Below, in pieces: positions 16,662 through 24,171 of a stretch of 54,249 bases of DNA. The notes beneath the pieces are model-generated. The model worked only from the letters and a program-made list of their open reading frames with translations. It was not told the DNA's origin and made no database searches. Numbering within the stretch: the stretch's first letter is position 1; every line of letters begins with the position of its first letter. This DNA comes from an uncultured bacterium (GTDB lineage Bacteria > Bacillota_I > Bacilli_A > RF39 > UBA660). The stretch is from assembly GCA_947646655.1 (NCBI GenBank), contig CANSHI010000010.1:1-54249 (forward strand). The letters run 5' to 3'. The translations under genes and the position numbers were made by a program.

Positions 16662-16957
16662 TAAATGCTTTATTACAAGGGATATTCTCTCTTATTATTG
16701 CTTTGGTTAATATAATCTTGTCCCCTATTGATTTACTTATTAATCAATTCTTGCCTGGTTTAGGTACTGCATTTAGTTATATTACTAACTTTTTCAATTA
16801 TTTAGGCAGTGTTGTATCTTGGGTTATTTCTTATACGGGTGTTTCGTCCGAATTATTAACAATTATTGTTGATTTAATTGTATTTATTTATACAGTACCT
16901 TATATGATACATGCTATTAAACTCGCACTTAAATGGTATAACACTTTAAAACCGTAG
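16658..16957 (+). CDS. pVI-like minor coat membrane protein
   Basis: A 99-aa very hydrophobic protein with about three membrane segments (LLQGIFSLIIALVNIILSPI, a middle one near 38-60, and IVDLIVFIYTVPYMI). It lies between the pIII-like gene and the Zot gene, the canonical place of gene VI, whose product caps the filament and aids release. The assignment rests on order, size and topology. Confidence 0.7.
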   Translation: MINALLQGIFSLIIALVNIILSPIDLLINQFLPGLGTAFSYITNFFNYLGSVVSWVISYTGVSSELLTIIVDLIVFIYTVPYMIHAIKLALKWYNTLKP

Positions 16958-16968
16958 GAGGTGGTCTT

Positions 16969-17712
16969 ATGATATTTGTTATATTAATTTTAATTATATT
17001 GACTGTATTATGCTTTGTATACAAAGTTAAGATAAAGTTTAGAACTTTTTTACGTAAAGGTTTCCTGCCTGTAAGAGGGGATTTCGGTGTTTACTGCTAC
17101 TGCGGTAAACAGGGAACAGGTAAGACATATTCGGTTGTAGAGTATTTATTAGATAATAAAAAAGATATCGCTGTCTATTGTAATATTGGTGGCATACATA
17201 ATATAGAATATACTCATTTTACTGGTTTTAAAGGTCTTATAGAGCTTAAAAACAAATTAGATAGTGATACATTAGACTATGATAAAAATAAACAATTAGT
17301 ATTTGTCTATGATGAAATATTTACAGAATTACAAAAAAAGTCCCAAATTAATAAAGAGGTAATGGACTTCTTATGTCAAATGAGAAAAAGAAAGATTATA
17401 TTTCTTACTACTGCACAAGAATGGGCTGAAATACCTTTAACATTTAGACGATTTTGCCGTTATGAAATAGATACTCACATGTATAATTTAGGTTTGTTCG
17501 GCATTCTTCTAAAAAATTTTAAGGATGCCGAAAATATGAAGTGGTCCGATGAAGACCAAGAGTTCGTCGCGCCTTTAGTATCTAACACTATTACTAAAAC
17601 AAGAAAGTTCATTGCTTCTTCTTATGATACATTCTTGCGTATCTCGTCGGCCGAGCCGTCAGCAACGGATCAGGCCGCAAGAGATTTAGAAATTTTTAAT
17701 ATTAAAAAATAG
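16969..17712 (+). CDS. zot: Zot/pI-type assembly ATPase
   Basis: This 247-aa protein has an N-terminal membrane segment (1-18), then a P-loop NTPase with Walker A GKQGTGKT (46-53) and Walker B QLVFVYDEIF (109-118). The QMRKRKIIFLTTAQEWAEIP segment is typical of Zot-domain proteins. Zot/pI drives filamentous phage extrusion through the envelope and is the hallmark gene of inoviruses. In classic phages the membrane segment follows the ATPase; here it precedes it, as in some Gram-positive inovirus relatives. GGAGGTGG is the ribosome site. Confidence 0.85.
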   Translation: MIFVILILIILTVLCFVYKVKIKFRTFLRKGFLPVRGDFGVYCYCGKQGTGKTYSVVEYLLDNKKDIAVYCNIGGIHNIEYTHFTGFKGLIELKNKLDSDTLDYDKNKQLVFVYDEIFTELQKKSQINKEVMDFLCQMRKRKIIFLTTAQEWAEIPLTFRRFCRYEIDTHMYNLGLFGILLKNFKDAENMKWSDEDQEFVAPLVSNTITKTRKFIASSYDTFLRISSAEPSATDQAARDLEIFNIKK

Positions 17713-17730
17713 AAAAACCGTGAGGTTTTT
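17713..17730 (+). terminator. terminator after the Zot gene
   Basis: AAAAACC-GTGA-GGTTTTT immediately after the stop codon. Confidence 0.7.
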
Positions 17731-17735
17731 ATAAG

Positions 17736-17846
17736 GGGGTGTGGGGTCTTAACCCCACATATATAATCAGCCCTGAAAGGGCACCTTGAAGTCGCTTATG
17801 CGACAAAGCCGTTAATATGGTCTTTTAAGGCCTATTAGGCTTTCAT
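17736..17846 (+). other. cluster of GC-rich hairpins before the origin
   Basis: Four or more short perfect hairpins follow each other: GTGGGGT-CTTA-ACCCCAC, GCCCT-GAAA-GGGC, GTCGC-TTAT-GCGAC and AAGGCC-TATT-AGGCTT. The stretch is much richer in G and C than its surroundings. It probably holds the single-strand origin and/or the packaging signal, which in filamentous phages is an imperfect hairpin near the origin. Confidence 0.65.
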
Positions 17847-17847
17847 C

Positions 17848-17874
17848 ATTGGGGGCGTACTACGACCCCCCAAT
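17848..17874 (+). other. predicted double-strand replication origin, pMV158-type nick site
   Basis: ATTGGGGG and CCCCCAAT form an 8-bp stem with TACTACGAC exposed in the loop. TACTACG/AC is the nick sequence cut by RepB-family initiators of pMV158-type plasmids, so cutting would fall between 17864 and 17865. The rep gene starts 40 bp downstream, the usual origin-rep order. Confidence 0.75.
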
Positions 17875-17913
17875 GGTGTGACGTGTGACAATTTTAGAAA
17901 AGGAGTTTTTTAA

Positions 17914-18504
17914 ATGGCTAATAAAAGCACAAATACAACGAAAAAACGTAACTGGGGAGCTGTTATTTATCCCGAAAGTGCTCCAGAGGACTGGAAAGAA
18001 TTTTTAAAACTAAGAGGTATTTCTTGGGCTTGTAGTCCTCTTCATGATAAAGATATTAACCCTACGGGTGAACCTAAAAAAGAACATTATCATATTATTT
18101 TATCTTTTGGAAGTCCTACTACTTTCAATAATGTAAAATCTATTTTGGATGAACTTAATCAGCCTATACCTATTCCTCTTGATAGTGTTAGAGGTTATTA
18201 TCGATATTTTGTTCATAAGGATAACCCCGAGAAATATCAGTATAATGAGAAAGATATCGAAGTTTATAATGGCTTTGATGTTTGTGATGTTCTTAATGCT
18301 TTTGAAGTTTTTCAAAGCATGCAGTTAATACAAGCTATTATTATCGAGAATAATATCTTAGAGTATTCTATTCTCATGGACTATTTACTCACAACTGACC
18401 AAATGGAACTTTGGAATGTTGCTTGCTCTCATACACTTTATTTCAATACTTATATTACTAGTAAACGTAACAGTTTTAATAAAGAGTTGAAAACTATTAA
18501 ATAA
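17914..18504 (+). CDS. rep: rolling-circle replication initiator, Rep_2 (pMV158 RepB-like) family
   Basis: This 196-aa protein carries the Rep_2 signatures: SPLHDKD (42-48) and EHYHI (57-61) give the metal-binding His/Asp and HUH motif, and YRYFVHKDNPEKYQY (96-110) holds the catalytic Tyr (Tyr98 by alignment with the Y-x-x-H pattern). It would nick the origin at 17864/17865, stay bound to the 5' end and start rolling-circle synthesis. The length is close to that of plasmid RepB (about 210). AAAAGGAG precedes ATG 17914. Classic filamentous phages use the unrelated gpII instead, so this prophage has a plasmid-type replication module. Confidence 0.85.
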   Translation: MANKSTNTTKKRNWGAVIYPESAPEDWKEFLKLRGISWACSPLHDKDINPTGEPKKEHYHIILSFGSPTTFNNVKSILDELNQPIPIPLDSVRGYYRYFVHKDNPEKYQYNEKDIEVYNGFDVCDVLNAFEVFQSMQLIQAIIIENNILEYSILMDYLLTTDQMELWNVACSHTLYFNTYITSKRNSFNKELKTIK

Positions 18505-18534
18505 TTCTTTATAATTGTTTTAGGAGGTAGATAT

Positions 18535-18562
18535 TTGACAATTATTGAAAAATCTGTATAAT
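18535..18562 (+). promoter_or_regulatory. promoter of the integrase gene
   Basis: TTGACA, 16-bp spacer, TATAAT: a strong consensus promoter 22 bp before the integrase start. The integrase can therefore be expressed apart from the structural genes. Confidence 0.8.
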
Positions 18563-18584
18563 ACTCGCCCGAGGTGAGGAAATT

Positions 18585-19436
18585 ATGAACTTCGAAGAAG
18601 TTTATAACAATTATTTAGAATATGCTTCCAAACGGCATAAAAAACAAGGATTGGACACAATATCAAAAAATTTTAGATTACATATTCTGCCATATTTTAA
18701 AAACAAAAATGTAAATGAGATTACAAAGTTTGATATAATTGAATGGCAAGATAATATTTATTTAAAAAACTTTAGTAATAATTTTAATAGAAATCTATAT
18801 TATGAATTTAGTGCATTTATGCGATATTGCGTTTATTATTCATATATAGAATTTAACCCTGTTTTACAAGTTGAAAAATTTAAGAAAAAATTTGAATATA
18901 AACAACATCATGTTTATAATATTTGGCAATTTAAGTGGTTTAGGCTTCACTTACAAGACTTTATAATAAAACAGTACTTTAATTTTATGTACTTTTATGG
19001 TCTTAGACCTAGTGAAGCTATGGCACTTCGATTTAGTGATTTAGAAAGGTTTATTGTTCATATTAGGCATAGTCTTCAAAGAAAAGGTAAAAGAAACTTA
19101 GATACTCCTAAGAATATGTCTAGTGTACGTGATATTAAAATTAATTTATTAATGTATTTTAGAATATGGTTATTAAAAAGATATTATATTAAAATTTATG
19201 GTGTATTTAGTGTTGATTATTTTATATTTGGTGGTAAAAAGCCTTTATCTCCTACTACTATTGATAGACGAAAGAAAGATGCTTGTAATAAAGCAAATTT
19301 ATTCTGTATTACTCAACATGAGTTTAGACACAGTTATGCATCTCGTATGATACGCAAAAAAAGAGCTATAAACGAAGTTTCTAAGTCTATGGGACACTCT
19401 ACTGTATCAATGACTGTTGATGTTTATTTGCATTAA
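18585..19436 (+). CDS. int: tyrosine recombinase (prophage integrase)
   Basis: This 283-aa protein has an N-terminal SAM-like core-binding domain (residues 1-100) and a catalytic domain with GLRPSEAMALRFSD (first catalytic Arg), HEFRHSYAS (His-x-x-Arg), GHSTVSMTVDVY (last His and the Tyr nucleophile, about residue 281). It ends two residues after the Tyr, which is short but keeps every catalytic residue. It abuts the tRNA-Gly used as integration site. It would catalyse integration and, perhaps with a helper, excision. Confidence 0.88.
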   Translation: MNFEEVYNNYLEYASKRHKKQGLDTISKNFRLHILPYFKNKNVNEITKFDIIEWQDNIYLKNFSNNFNRNLYYEFSAFMRYCVYYSYIEFNPVLQVEKFKKKFEYKQHHVYNIWQFKWFRLHLQDFIIKQYFNFMYFYGLRPSEAMALRFSDLERFIVHIRHSLQRKGKRNLDTPKNMSSVRDIKINLLMYFRIWLLKRYYIKIYGVFSVDYFIFGGKKPLSPTTIDRRKKDACNKANLFCITQHEFRHSYASRMIRKKRAINEVSKSMGHSTVSMTVDVYLH

Positions 19437-19455
19437 AAAAGTGCCGATTAGGCAC
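19435..19455 (-). terminator. terminator for tRNA-Gly (carried by the prophage)
   Basis: Minus strand GTGCC-TAATC-GGCAC followed by TTTTTT; a second weaker hairpin (AACATT-GAAA-AATGTT) lies at about 19470-19490. The prophage thus supplies a new terminator for the tRNA it occupies. Confidence 0.7.
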
Positions 19456-19501
19456 AATATCAAAAAATCTATTACAACATTTTTCAATGTTATAATCAAA
19501 A

Positions 19502-19528
19502 ATGGAGCGGGTGAAGGGAATCGAACCC
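19502..19528 (-). other. attR within the intact tRNA-Gly 3' end
   Basis: This is the right copy of the 27-bp att repeat. The tRNA stays complete because the prophage brings a replacement 3' end. Confidence 0.85.
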
Positions 19529-19576
19529 TCGTTATCAGCTTGGAAGGCTGGAGCTCTACCATTAAACTACACCCGC
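19503..19576 (-). tRNA. tRNA-Gly(TCC)
   Basis: A full cloverleaf with encoded CCA: acceptor GCGGGTG / CACCCGC, anticodon arm CAGC-CTTCCAA-GCTG giving anticodon TCC, and T-arm AGGG-TTCGATT-CCCT. It is the integration site of the adjacent prophage. Confidence 0.95.
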
Positions 19577-19697
19577 ATAAATCAAGTAGACAATATAAAT
19601 TATAGCCTACTTTTTTGCATTTTTCAAGTCCTTTTTTAAAGGTTTTTTATAAAATTGTGGAAAATTTTTACTTTTTCAACAATTCTTATATTATATT

Positions 19698-21821
19698 TTA
19701 TTCATTGATTAGTGAAAGTGCTACTTTATTTTTATTTTCTAAAATTTCTAACACATAACAATCCACTATATCCCCTGCACTTACAACATCGTTAGGACTT
19801 TTAACAAAACTTTTACTCATCTTGCTTATGTGTACAAAACCGTCATCATGAAGACCAATGTCTATAAAAGCACCAAAAGATGTAACATTTCTAACTGTGC
19901 CAGTTAATTTCATACCTGGTTTTAAATCTTTAATATCTAGTACATCGCTTCTAAATACTGGAGCATTAACTTCTTCTCTCATATCTTTTCCTGGATTTTG
20001 AAGTTCTTCTAAAATATCTTTGATAGTGTACACATCGACATCTACTTTTGTACTTAAATCATTTGACTTAGCAGTATTTAAAGTTTTATTAAAAACTTCT
20101 GTTCCAAAATCTTTTAAGTCTAGATTTAATAATTCTAAAATTTTATAAACTGCTGGATAGCTTTCTGGATGAATACGAGTTCTATCTAAAGGGTTCGTAC
20201 CATCTGGAATACGTAAAAATCCGATAGCTTGTTCATATACTTGATCTTTAAGACCTACTTTTTTTAGTTCTTCTCTGCTTTCAATTTTATGAACAGCTTT
20301 GTAATCCATTATTTTTTTGATAATAGATTTTGTTAAACCTGAGATGTATTCTAATAAGTTTGAACTGGCAGTATTGATATTAACTCCGACATCGTTTACC
20401 ACCTTCATGACAGTAAAGTCTAAAGCGCTTGCTAATTCTTTTTGATTTACGTCGTGTTGGTATTCCCCTATTCCTATGGATTTGGGATCAATTTTAATAA
20501 GTTCACTTAGCGGATCTTGTAGTCTTCTTCCAATAGAAATTGCACTTCTTTTTTCTACAGTTAAATCCGGAAATTCTTTAATTGCCTCTTTACTAGCTGA
20601 ATAGACACTAGCACCAGCTTCACTTACAACTGTGTACTTTACGTCTGTATCTTTAATAACACTTGCAACAAATTCCTGTGATTCACGACTCGCTGTTCCA
20701 TTTCCGATTGCTATTAAGTCTATTTTATATTTTTCGATCATCTCTAATAATTTCTTTTTTGATCCTTCATAGTCTTTTTTAGGTTCAGTAGGATATATTA
20801 CTTCTATCGCTAAAACATTTCCATTTTCATCAAGTGCTGCTAATTTACATCCAGTTCTAAATGCTGGATCAAACCCTAAAACTCGTGAGCCTTTTATTGG
20901 AGAAGTCATGAGCATATTTTCTAAATTAGTACTAAACGTTTTAATAGCTGTTTCTTCACTGTTTTCTGTTAAATCACTTCTAATTAGTCTTTCAATACTT
21001 GGCAACATCAATCTTTTAAGAGAATCTTTTAAAGCTTCTTCGATGAATGGAACGGCAAAAGACTCTTCTTTCTTGATTATTTTACTTCTTAAATAATTGT
21101 AAATTTCATCGTTATCGTATTCTAATTTAACAGATAGAACTTTTTCTTTTTCTCCCCTATTGATCGCTAAAACACGATAATTTTTAATATATTTAATTTT
21201 ATCGTTAAAATCATAATACATCTCATAAACAGCTGTTTCGTCTTCGGCATTTTTTTTCTTTTTGGATACTATTAAACCGGTGTTAAAAATATAGTTTTTA
21301 GTAGAATTTTTATAGTATGTATTGTTTGCTATCCATTCACTAATGATATATTGAGCATTTTCAATTGCGACATTTTCTTCCATGTCATATTTGCTTGTCA
21401 AATCATGAATATCCCCGCGTGTAGGAAAGCTCATCAAAATTTTAGCTAAAGGTTCTAAACCCATCTCTATAGCTATACTAGCTTTTGTTTTTTTACCTTC
21501 TTTAAATGGTTTATAAATTTCATCCACTTCAACTAGCCTAGTCGAAGCCATAATTGCAGCACGAACATCTTCTGTTAAAAGACCTTTTTCATCGATTAAT
21601 TTGATAGTATTTTCTTTTTTCTCTAAAAGATTTAATTGATAATTGTAGACATCACTTATGTTTTTTATTTCTGTTTCGTCTAAGTTACCTGTTTTTTCTT
21701 TTCTATAACGAGCGATGAATGGTATTGTTGCACCACTTTCTAGCAACGTTAAAACGGCTTCTACTTGTGATTCTTTTATATTTAATTCAGAAGCTAAGTT
21801 TTTTATTATTTCTTTATTCAT
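19698..21821 (-). CDS. tex: Tex family RNA-binding transcription accessory protein
   Basis: This 707-aa protein has the full Tex layout: an N-terminal helical domain (GATIPFIARYRKEKTGNLDE), a YqgF/RNase H-like domain (VLGFDPAFRTGCKLAALDE), helix-hairpin-helix motifs (DVGVNINTASSNLL) and a C-terminal S1 RNA-binding domain (TGTVRNVTSFGAFIDIGLHD). Tex proteins bind nucleic acid and influence transcription and RNA fate; the exact role in Bacilli is not settled. The length is normal (about 700-780). It is monocistronic, with GGGAGTG before its ATG. Confidence 0.95.
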   Translation of the reverse strand: MNKEIIKNLASELNIKESQVEAVLTLLESGATIPFIARYRKEKTGNLDETEIKNISDVYNYQLNLLEKKENTIKLIDEKGLLTEDVRAAIMASTRLVEVDEIYKPFKEGKKTKASIAIEMGLEPLAKILMSFPTRGDIHDLTSKYDMEENVAIENAQYIISEWIANNTYYKNSTKNYIFNTGLIVSKKKKNAEDETAVYEMYYDFNDKIKYIKNYRVLAINRGEKEKVLSVKLEYDNDEIYNYLRSKIIKKEESFAVPFIEEALKDSLKRLMLPSIERLIRSDLTENSEETAIKTFSTNLENMLMTSPIKGSRVLGFDPAFRTGCKLAALDENGNVLAIEVIYPTEPKKDYEGSKKKLLEMIEKYKIDLIAIGNGTASRESQEFVASVIKDTDVKYTVVSEAGASVYSASKEAIKEFPDLTVEKRSAISIGRRLQDPLSELIKIDPKSIGIGEYQHDVNQKELASALDFTVMKVVNDVGVNINTASSNLLEYISGLTKSIIKKIMDYKAVHKIESREELKKVGLKDQVYEQAIGFLRIPDGTNPLDRTRIHPESYPAVYKILELLNLDLKDFGTEVFNKTLNTAKSNDLSTKVDVDVYTIKDILEELQNPGKDMREEVNAPVFRSDVLDIKDLKPGMKLTGTVRNVTSFGAFIDIGLHDDGFVHISKMSKSFVKSPNDVVSAGDIVDCYVLEILENKNKVALSLINE

Positions 21822-21866
21822 TATTAATTACACTCCCTAATAATTATACAATGAAATTACAATTCG

Positions 21867-21920
21867 CTCAAGAAAAAAGAGCTAAATAAGGTTTAATAAA
21901 TCTAACTCTTTTTGGGTGTT
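21867..21920 (-). terminator. weak long hairpin with T-run
   Basis: Minus strand AAAAAGAG...CTCTTTTTT with an AT-rich interior. It lies between the tRNA pair and tex and could be a second terminator for the tRNAs. Confidence 0.4.
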
Positions 21921-21987
21921 TATTAAATACTATTATATAAACTGTGTATATAAAAAAATGGTGTTTAGAATTTGTTTTTTTAAATAT

Positions 21988-22014
21988 AAAAGCCCTCATA
22001 AATAAAAGGGCTTG
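21988..22014 (-). terminator. terminator of the tRNA-Glu/tRNA-Gln pair
   Basis: Minus strand AAGCCCT...AGGGCTT followed by TTAT, eleven bases after the tRNA-Gln CCA end. Confidence 0.75.
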
Positions 22015-22025
22015 AATGGCATTAA

Positions 22026-22101
22026 TGGTTGCCCCAGTTGGATTCGAACCAACGGAATGTCAGATTCAGAGTCTGATGCCTTACCACTTGGCTATGGGGC
22101 A
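22026..22101 (-). tRNA. tRNA-Gln(CTG)
   Basis: Cloverleaf with U1-A72 (typical for tRNA-Gln), acceptor TGCCCCA / TGGGGCA, and anticodon arm TCAGA-CTCTGAA-TCTGA giving CTG. CCA is encoded. Confidence 0.92.
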
Positions 22102-22138
22102 ATAAAGATAAACTCCCAAATGGGAGTCGTTTTTCAAT

Positions 22139-22215
22139 TGGTGATCTGTATGGGATTTGAACCCATGTATGTAGCCTTGAGAGGGCTATGTGTTAGACCG
22201 CTTCACCAACAGACC
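22139..22215 (-). tRNA. tRNA-Glu(CTC)
   Basis: Acceptor GGTCTGT / ACAGATC (one G-U), anticodon arm TAGCC-CTCTCAA-GGCTA giving CTC, T-arm ATGGG-TTCAAAT-CCCAT, CCA encoded. A hairpin ACTCCCA/TGGGAGT lies between it and tRNA-Gln. Confidence 0.92.
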
Positions 22216-22280
22216 GAGAAGAAGTTTTTGTCAAAAATGACAATATATATTGTATCAGTTTACTTAATAATTTGCAATAT

Positions 22281-22799
22281 TTAATTTGTATTTTGATCTT
22301 TTTTCTTCGGTTTATATTCCATGTATTGACTTATAATTAGAAATGTTATTCCTACAATTCCAATTGTTATCAAAACTACCTTCTGTTTAAAGAAAGTTAC
22401 AATAGCTCCGAAAAATGCTACCTTCCTCACTGCTTTACCTACGATATTGTTTGTACTTACTGGTTCGTTGTTTTCAGAACTTATGGAGCTTTTAGTGGTA
22501 ACAGTCGCATCGTCATAACCTACTACATAATGTAGTTTGTATAAACTATCTTTACTATCAAAGTATAAAATAGCATCGCCAACTTTATAAGGGGCACCTT
22601 TTTGTACTACGACAACATCATTTTGATCAATATCAGGCATCATATCATCTAATGGCTGTAAAAAGAAAGAATAGCCAAAAAGTTCAGGCTGGCTCTTTAG
22701 CATAAGTTTCATTTGAATAAAAGCCCAACCATAAACTATAAGGATCATTACTAATATTGTTAAGAAAGCACTACCTAACGCATGTACGAATCTTTTCAT
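22281..22799 (-). CDS. signal peptidase I-like membrane protein lacking the catalytic serine
   Basis: This 172-aa protein has an N-terminal membrane segment (10-32), a soluble S26-type domain and a C-terminal membrane segment (about 136-158), the SipW/ER-type signal peptidase plan. Motifs that follow the active site are present: NDVVVVQKG, then VGDAILYF, then LHYVVG where the catalytic His stands. At the place of the S-G-S-M-x-P box it reads LDDMMP, so the nucleophilic Ser is Asp. It should not cleave signal peptides and is best seen as a pseudoenzyme. It is four bases downstream of enolase and probably co-transcribed. Confidence 0.65.
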   Translation of the reverse strand: MKRFVHALGSAFLTILVMILIVYGWAFIQMKLMLKSQPELFGYSFFLQPLDDMMPDIDQNDVVVVQKGAPYKVGDAILYFDSKDSLYKLHYVVGYDDATVTTKSSISSENNEPVSTNNIVGKAVRKVAFFGAIVTFFKQKVVLITIGIVGITFLIISQYMEYKPKKKDQNTN

Positions 22800-22803
22800 T
22801 TGA

Positions 22804-24051
22804 TCACCTCAAGTTACTCTTTCCTAAAAGTTTATCTTCTATTAACATCAAACGATTATATTTTTCGGTTCTTTCGGACCTCGATAGAGATCCCGTTTTT
22901 ATGAATCCTAGATTCAATCCTACTGCCATATCGGCGATAAACGTATCAGTTGTTTCTCCACTTCTATGACTAATAATTGTTTTGTATCCATTAGATTTAG
23001 CTAAATTGATCGTTTCTAGCATTTCTGTTATTGTTCCAACTTGGTTAGCTTTAAGTAAAATAGCATTTGCAGCTTTTTGGTTTATAGCCTCATTTAAAAC
23101 TTTACTATTGGTTACAAAATAATCGTCACCTACTATAATAAGTTTATCGCCTAACAGCGCTGTCATTTTAGTTAGAGATTCTAAATCTTGTTCTTCAAAG
23201 GGATCTTCAATACTTATTATAGGATATTTTTCTGTAATGTATTTATAATAGCTTAGTAATCCTTCTTTACTCATTTTTGTATTGTCAAGTTTATAAGTTT
23301 TTGTCGTTTCATCATAGAGTGAATTGGCTGCGACGTCGAGTGCAATATATACATTTTTACCTGGTATATATCCAGCTTTTCGGATGGCTTCTACTATGAG
23401 ATCTAGGGCTTCAGTATTGCTAACTAGTTTTGGGGCATATCCACCTTCATCTCCTAAGCCCGTATTTAAACCTTTTTTCTTCAAAATTTCTGCTAGTTTG
23501 TGAAATATTTCGGCACCACAGCGAACACGTTCGTGAATAGTTTTAACTGTAGGTACGATCATGAACTCCTGTATATCTACACCATTATTAGCGTGCATGC
23601 CTCCGTTTAGGATATTCATCATGGCAACGGGAATAGAAATGTTTCCATTACTTAAATATTCATAAATTTCTTTTCCTTCGCTTTTAGCAAGTGCTTTCAT
23701 GGTACATAGCGATACAGCTAGAATTGCATTAGCCCCTAGAGCTGATTTGTTCATAGTTCCATCTAGCATAAGCATCTTTTCATCGATAGCCTTTTGATCA
23801 AGAGTCATGCCTAAAATTTCTGGTTTTATTATTTCATTTACGTTTGTTACAGCTCTTTTGACACCTTTACCATCATATCTACTTACAACACCATCTCTAA
23901 GTTCTAGGGCTTCTTTAGCGCCTGTGGAAGCACCACTTGGTACACTTGCATTTACTAAAATACCATTGTCTGTAAGCATTTCACAATAAACTGTGGGGTT
24001 TCCTCTAGAATCCAATATTTCATGTGCACATAATCCCATAACTTTAGTCAC
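22804..24051 (-). CDS. eno: enolase (phosphopyruvate hydratase)
   Basis: This 415-aa protein has the enolase hallmarks: EILDSRGNPTVYCEM, VPSGASTGAKEALELRDG, GLGDEGGYAP, SIEDPFEE (metal ligands), IIVGDDYFVTN and ISHRSGETTDTFIADMAVG. It interconverts 2-phosphoglycerate and phosphoenolpyruvate in glycolysis. The start is GTG 24051, with GGGTGA eight bases upstream. It is slightly shorter than the usual 430 residues but keeps all active-site blocks. The neighbours are not glycolytic genes; the SPase-like gene follows directly. Confidence 0.95.
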   Translation of the reverse strand: MTKVMGLCAHEILDSRGNPTVYCEMLTDNGILVNASVPSGASTGAKEALELRDGVVSRYDGKGVKRAVTNVNEIIKPEILGMTLDQKAIDEKMLMLDGTMNKSALGANAILAVSLCTMKALAKSEGKEIYEYLSNGNISIPVAMMNILNGGMHANNGVDIQEFMIVPTVKTIHERVRCGAEIFHKLAEILKKKGLNTGLGDEGGYAPKLVSNTEALDLIVEAIRKAGYIPGKNVYIALDVAANSLYDETTKTYKLDNTKMSKEGLLSYYKYITEKYPIISIEDPFEEQDLESLTKMTALLGDKLIIVGDDYFVTNSKVLNEAINQKAANAILLKANQVGTITEMLETINLAKSNGYKTIISHRSGETTDTFIADMAVGLNLGFIKTGSLSRSERTEKYNRLMLIEDKLLGKSNLR

Positions 24052-24117
24052 TTTGCATCACCCTTTATTCTATTTATGATTATATAATAAGTAATAAAAT
24101 AATTCAAGTAAAAATGA

Positions 24118-24150
24118 AAAAAGCCAAACGAGTTAGTGGCTTTTAATAAA
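24118..24150 (-). terminator. terminator after the HNH-like gene
   Basis: Minus strand AAAAGCCACTAACTCGTTTGGCTTTTTT: a GCCA/TGGC stem extended by A-T pairs, with a T-run. Confidence 0.75.
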
Positions 24151-24171
24151 ATTAACATTATATTTTTTAAA

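Larger units (their letters stand above)
14195..19528 (+). mobile_element. inovirus-like (filamentous phage) prophage in tRNA-Gly
   Basis: The element is bounded by two 27-bp copies of a tRNA-Gly 3' end (24 of 27 identical). The integrase lies next to the intact tRNA and all genes point one way. The content is the filamentous phage set: small ORFs, a one-span coat protein, minor membrane proteins, a signal-peptide-bearing adsorption protein with a C-terminal anchor, a pVI-like protein, a Zot/pI assembly ATPase, an origin, a HUH replication initiator and a tyrosine integrase. No capsid, terminase or lysis genes are present. All recognisable genes are intact, so it may be active. The host is Gram-positive by its gene content, where filamentous phages are less studied. 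Confidence 0.88.

Noticed and set aside
18529-18561. Short leader peptide after AGGAGG before the integrase
   Set aside because: The eight-codon TTG frame coincides with the -35/-10 promoter and is unlikely to be translated.
19417-19605. ORF overlapping integrase end and tRNA-Gly
   Set aside because: It runs through the tRNA on the opposite strand and has no ribosome site.
21840-22025. Riboswitch or T-box near tex and the tRNA pair
   Set aside because: Only simple terminator hairpins are seen; no conserved riboswitch core was recognised.
22012-22284. ORF across tRNA-Gln and tRNA-Glu
   Set aside because: Translation of antisense tRNA sequence only.
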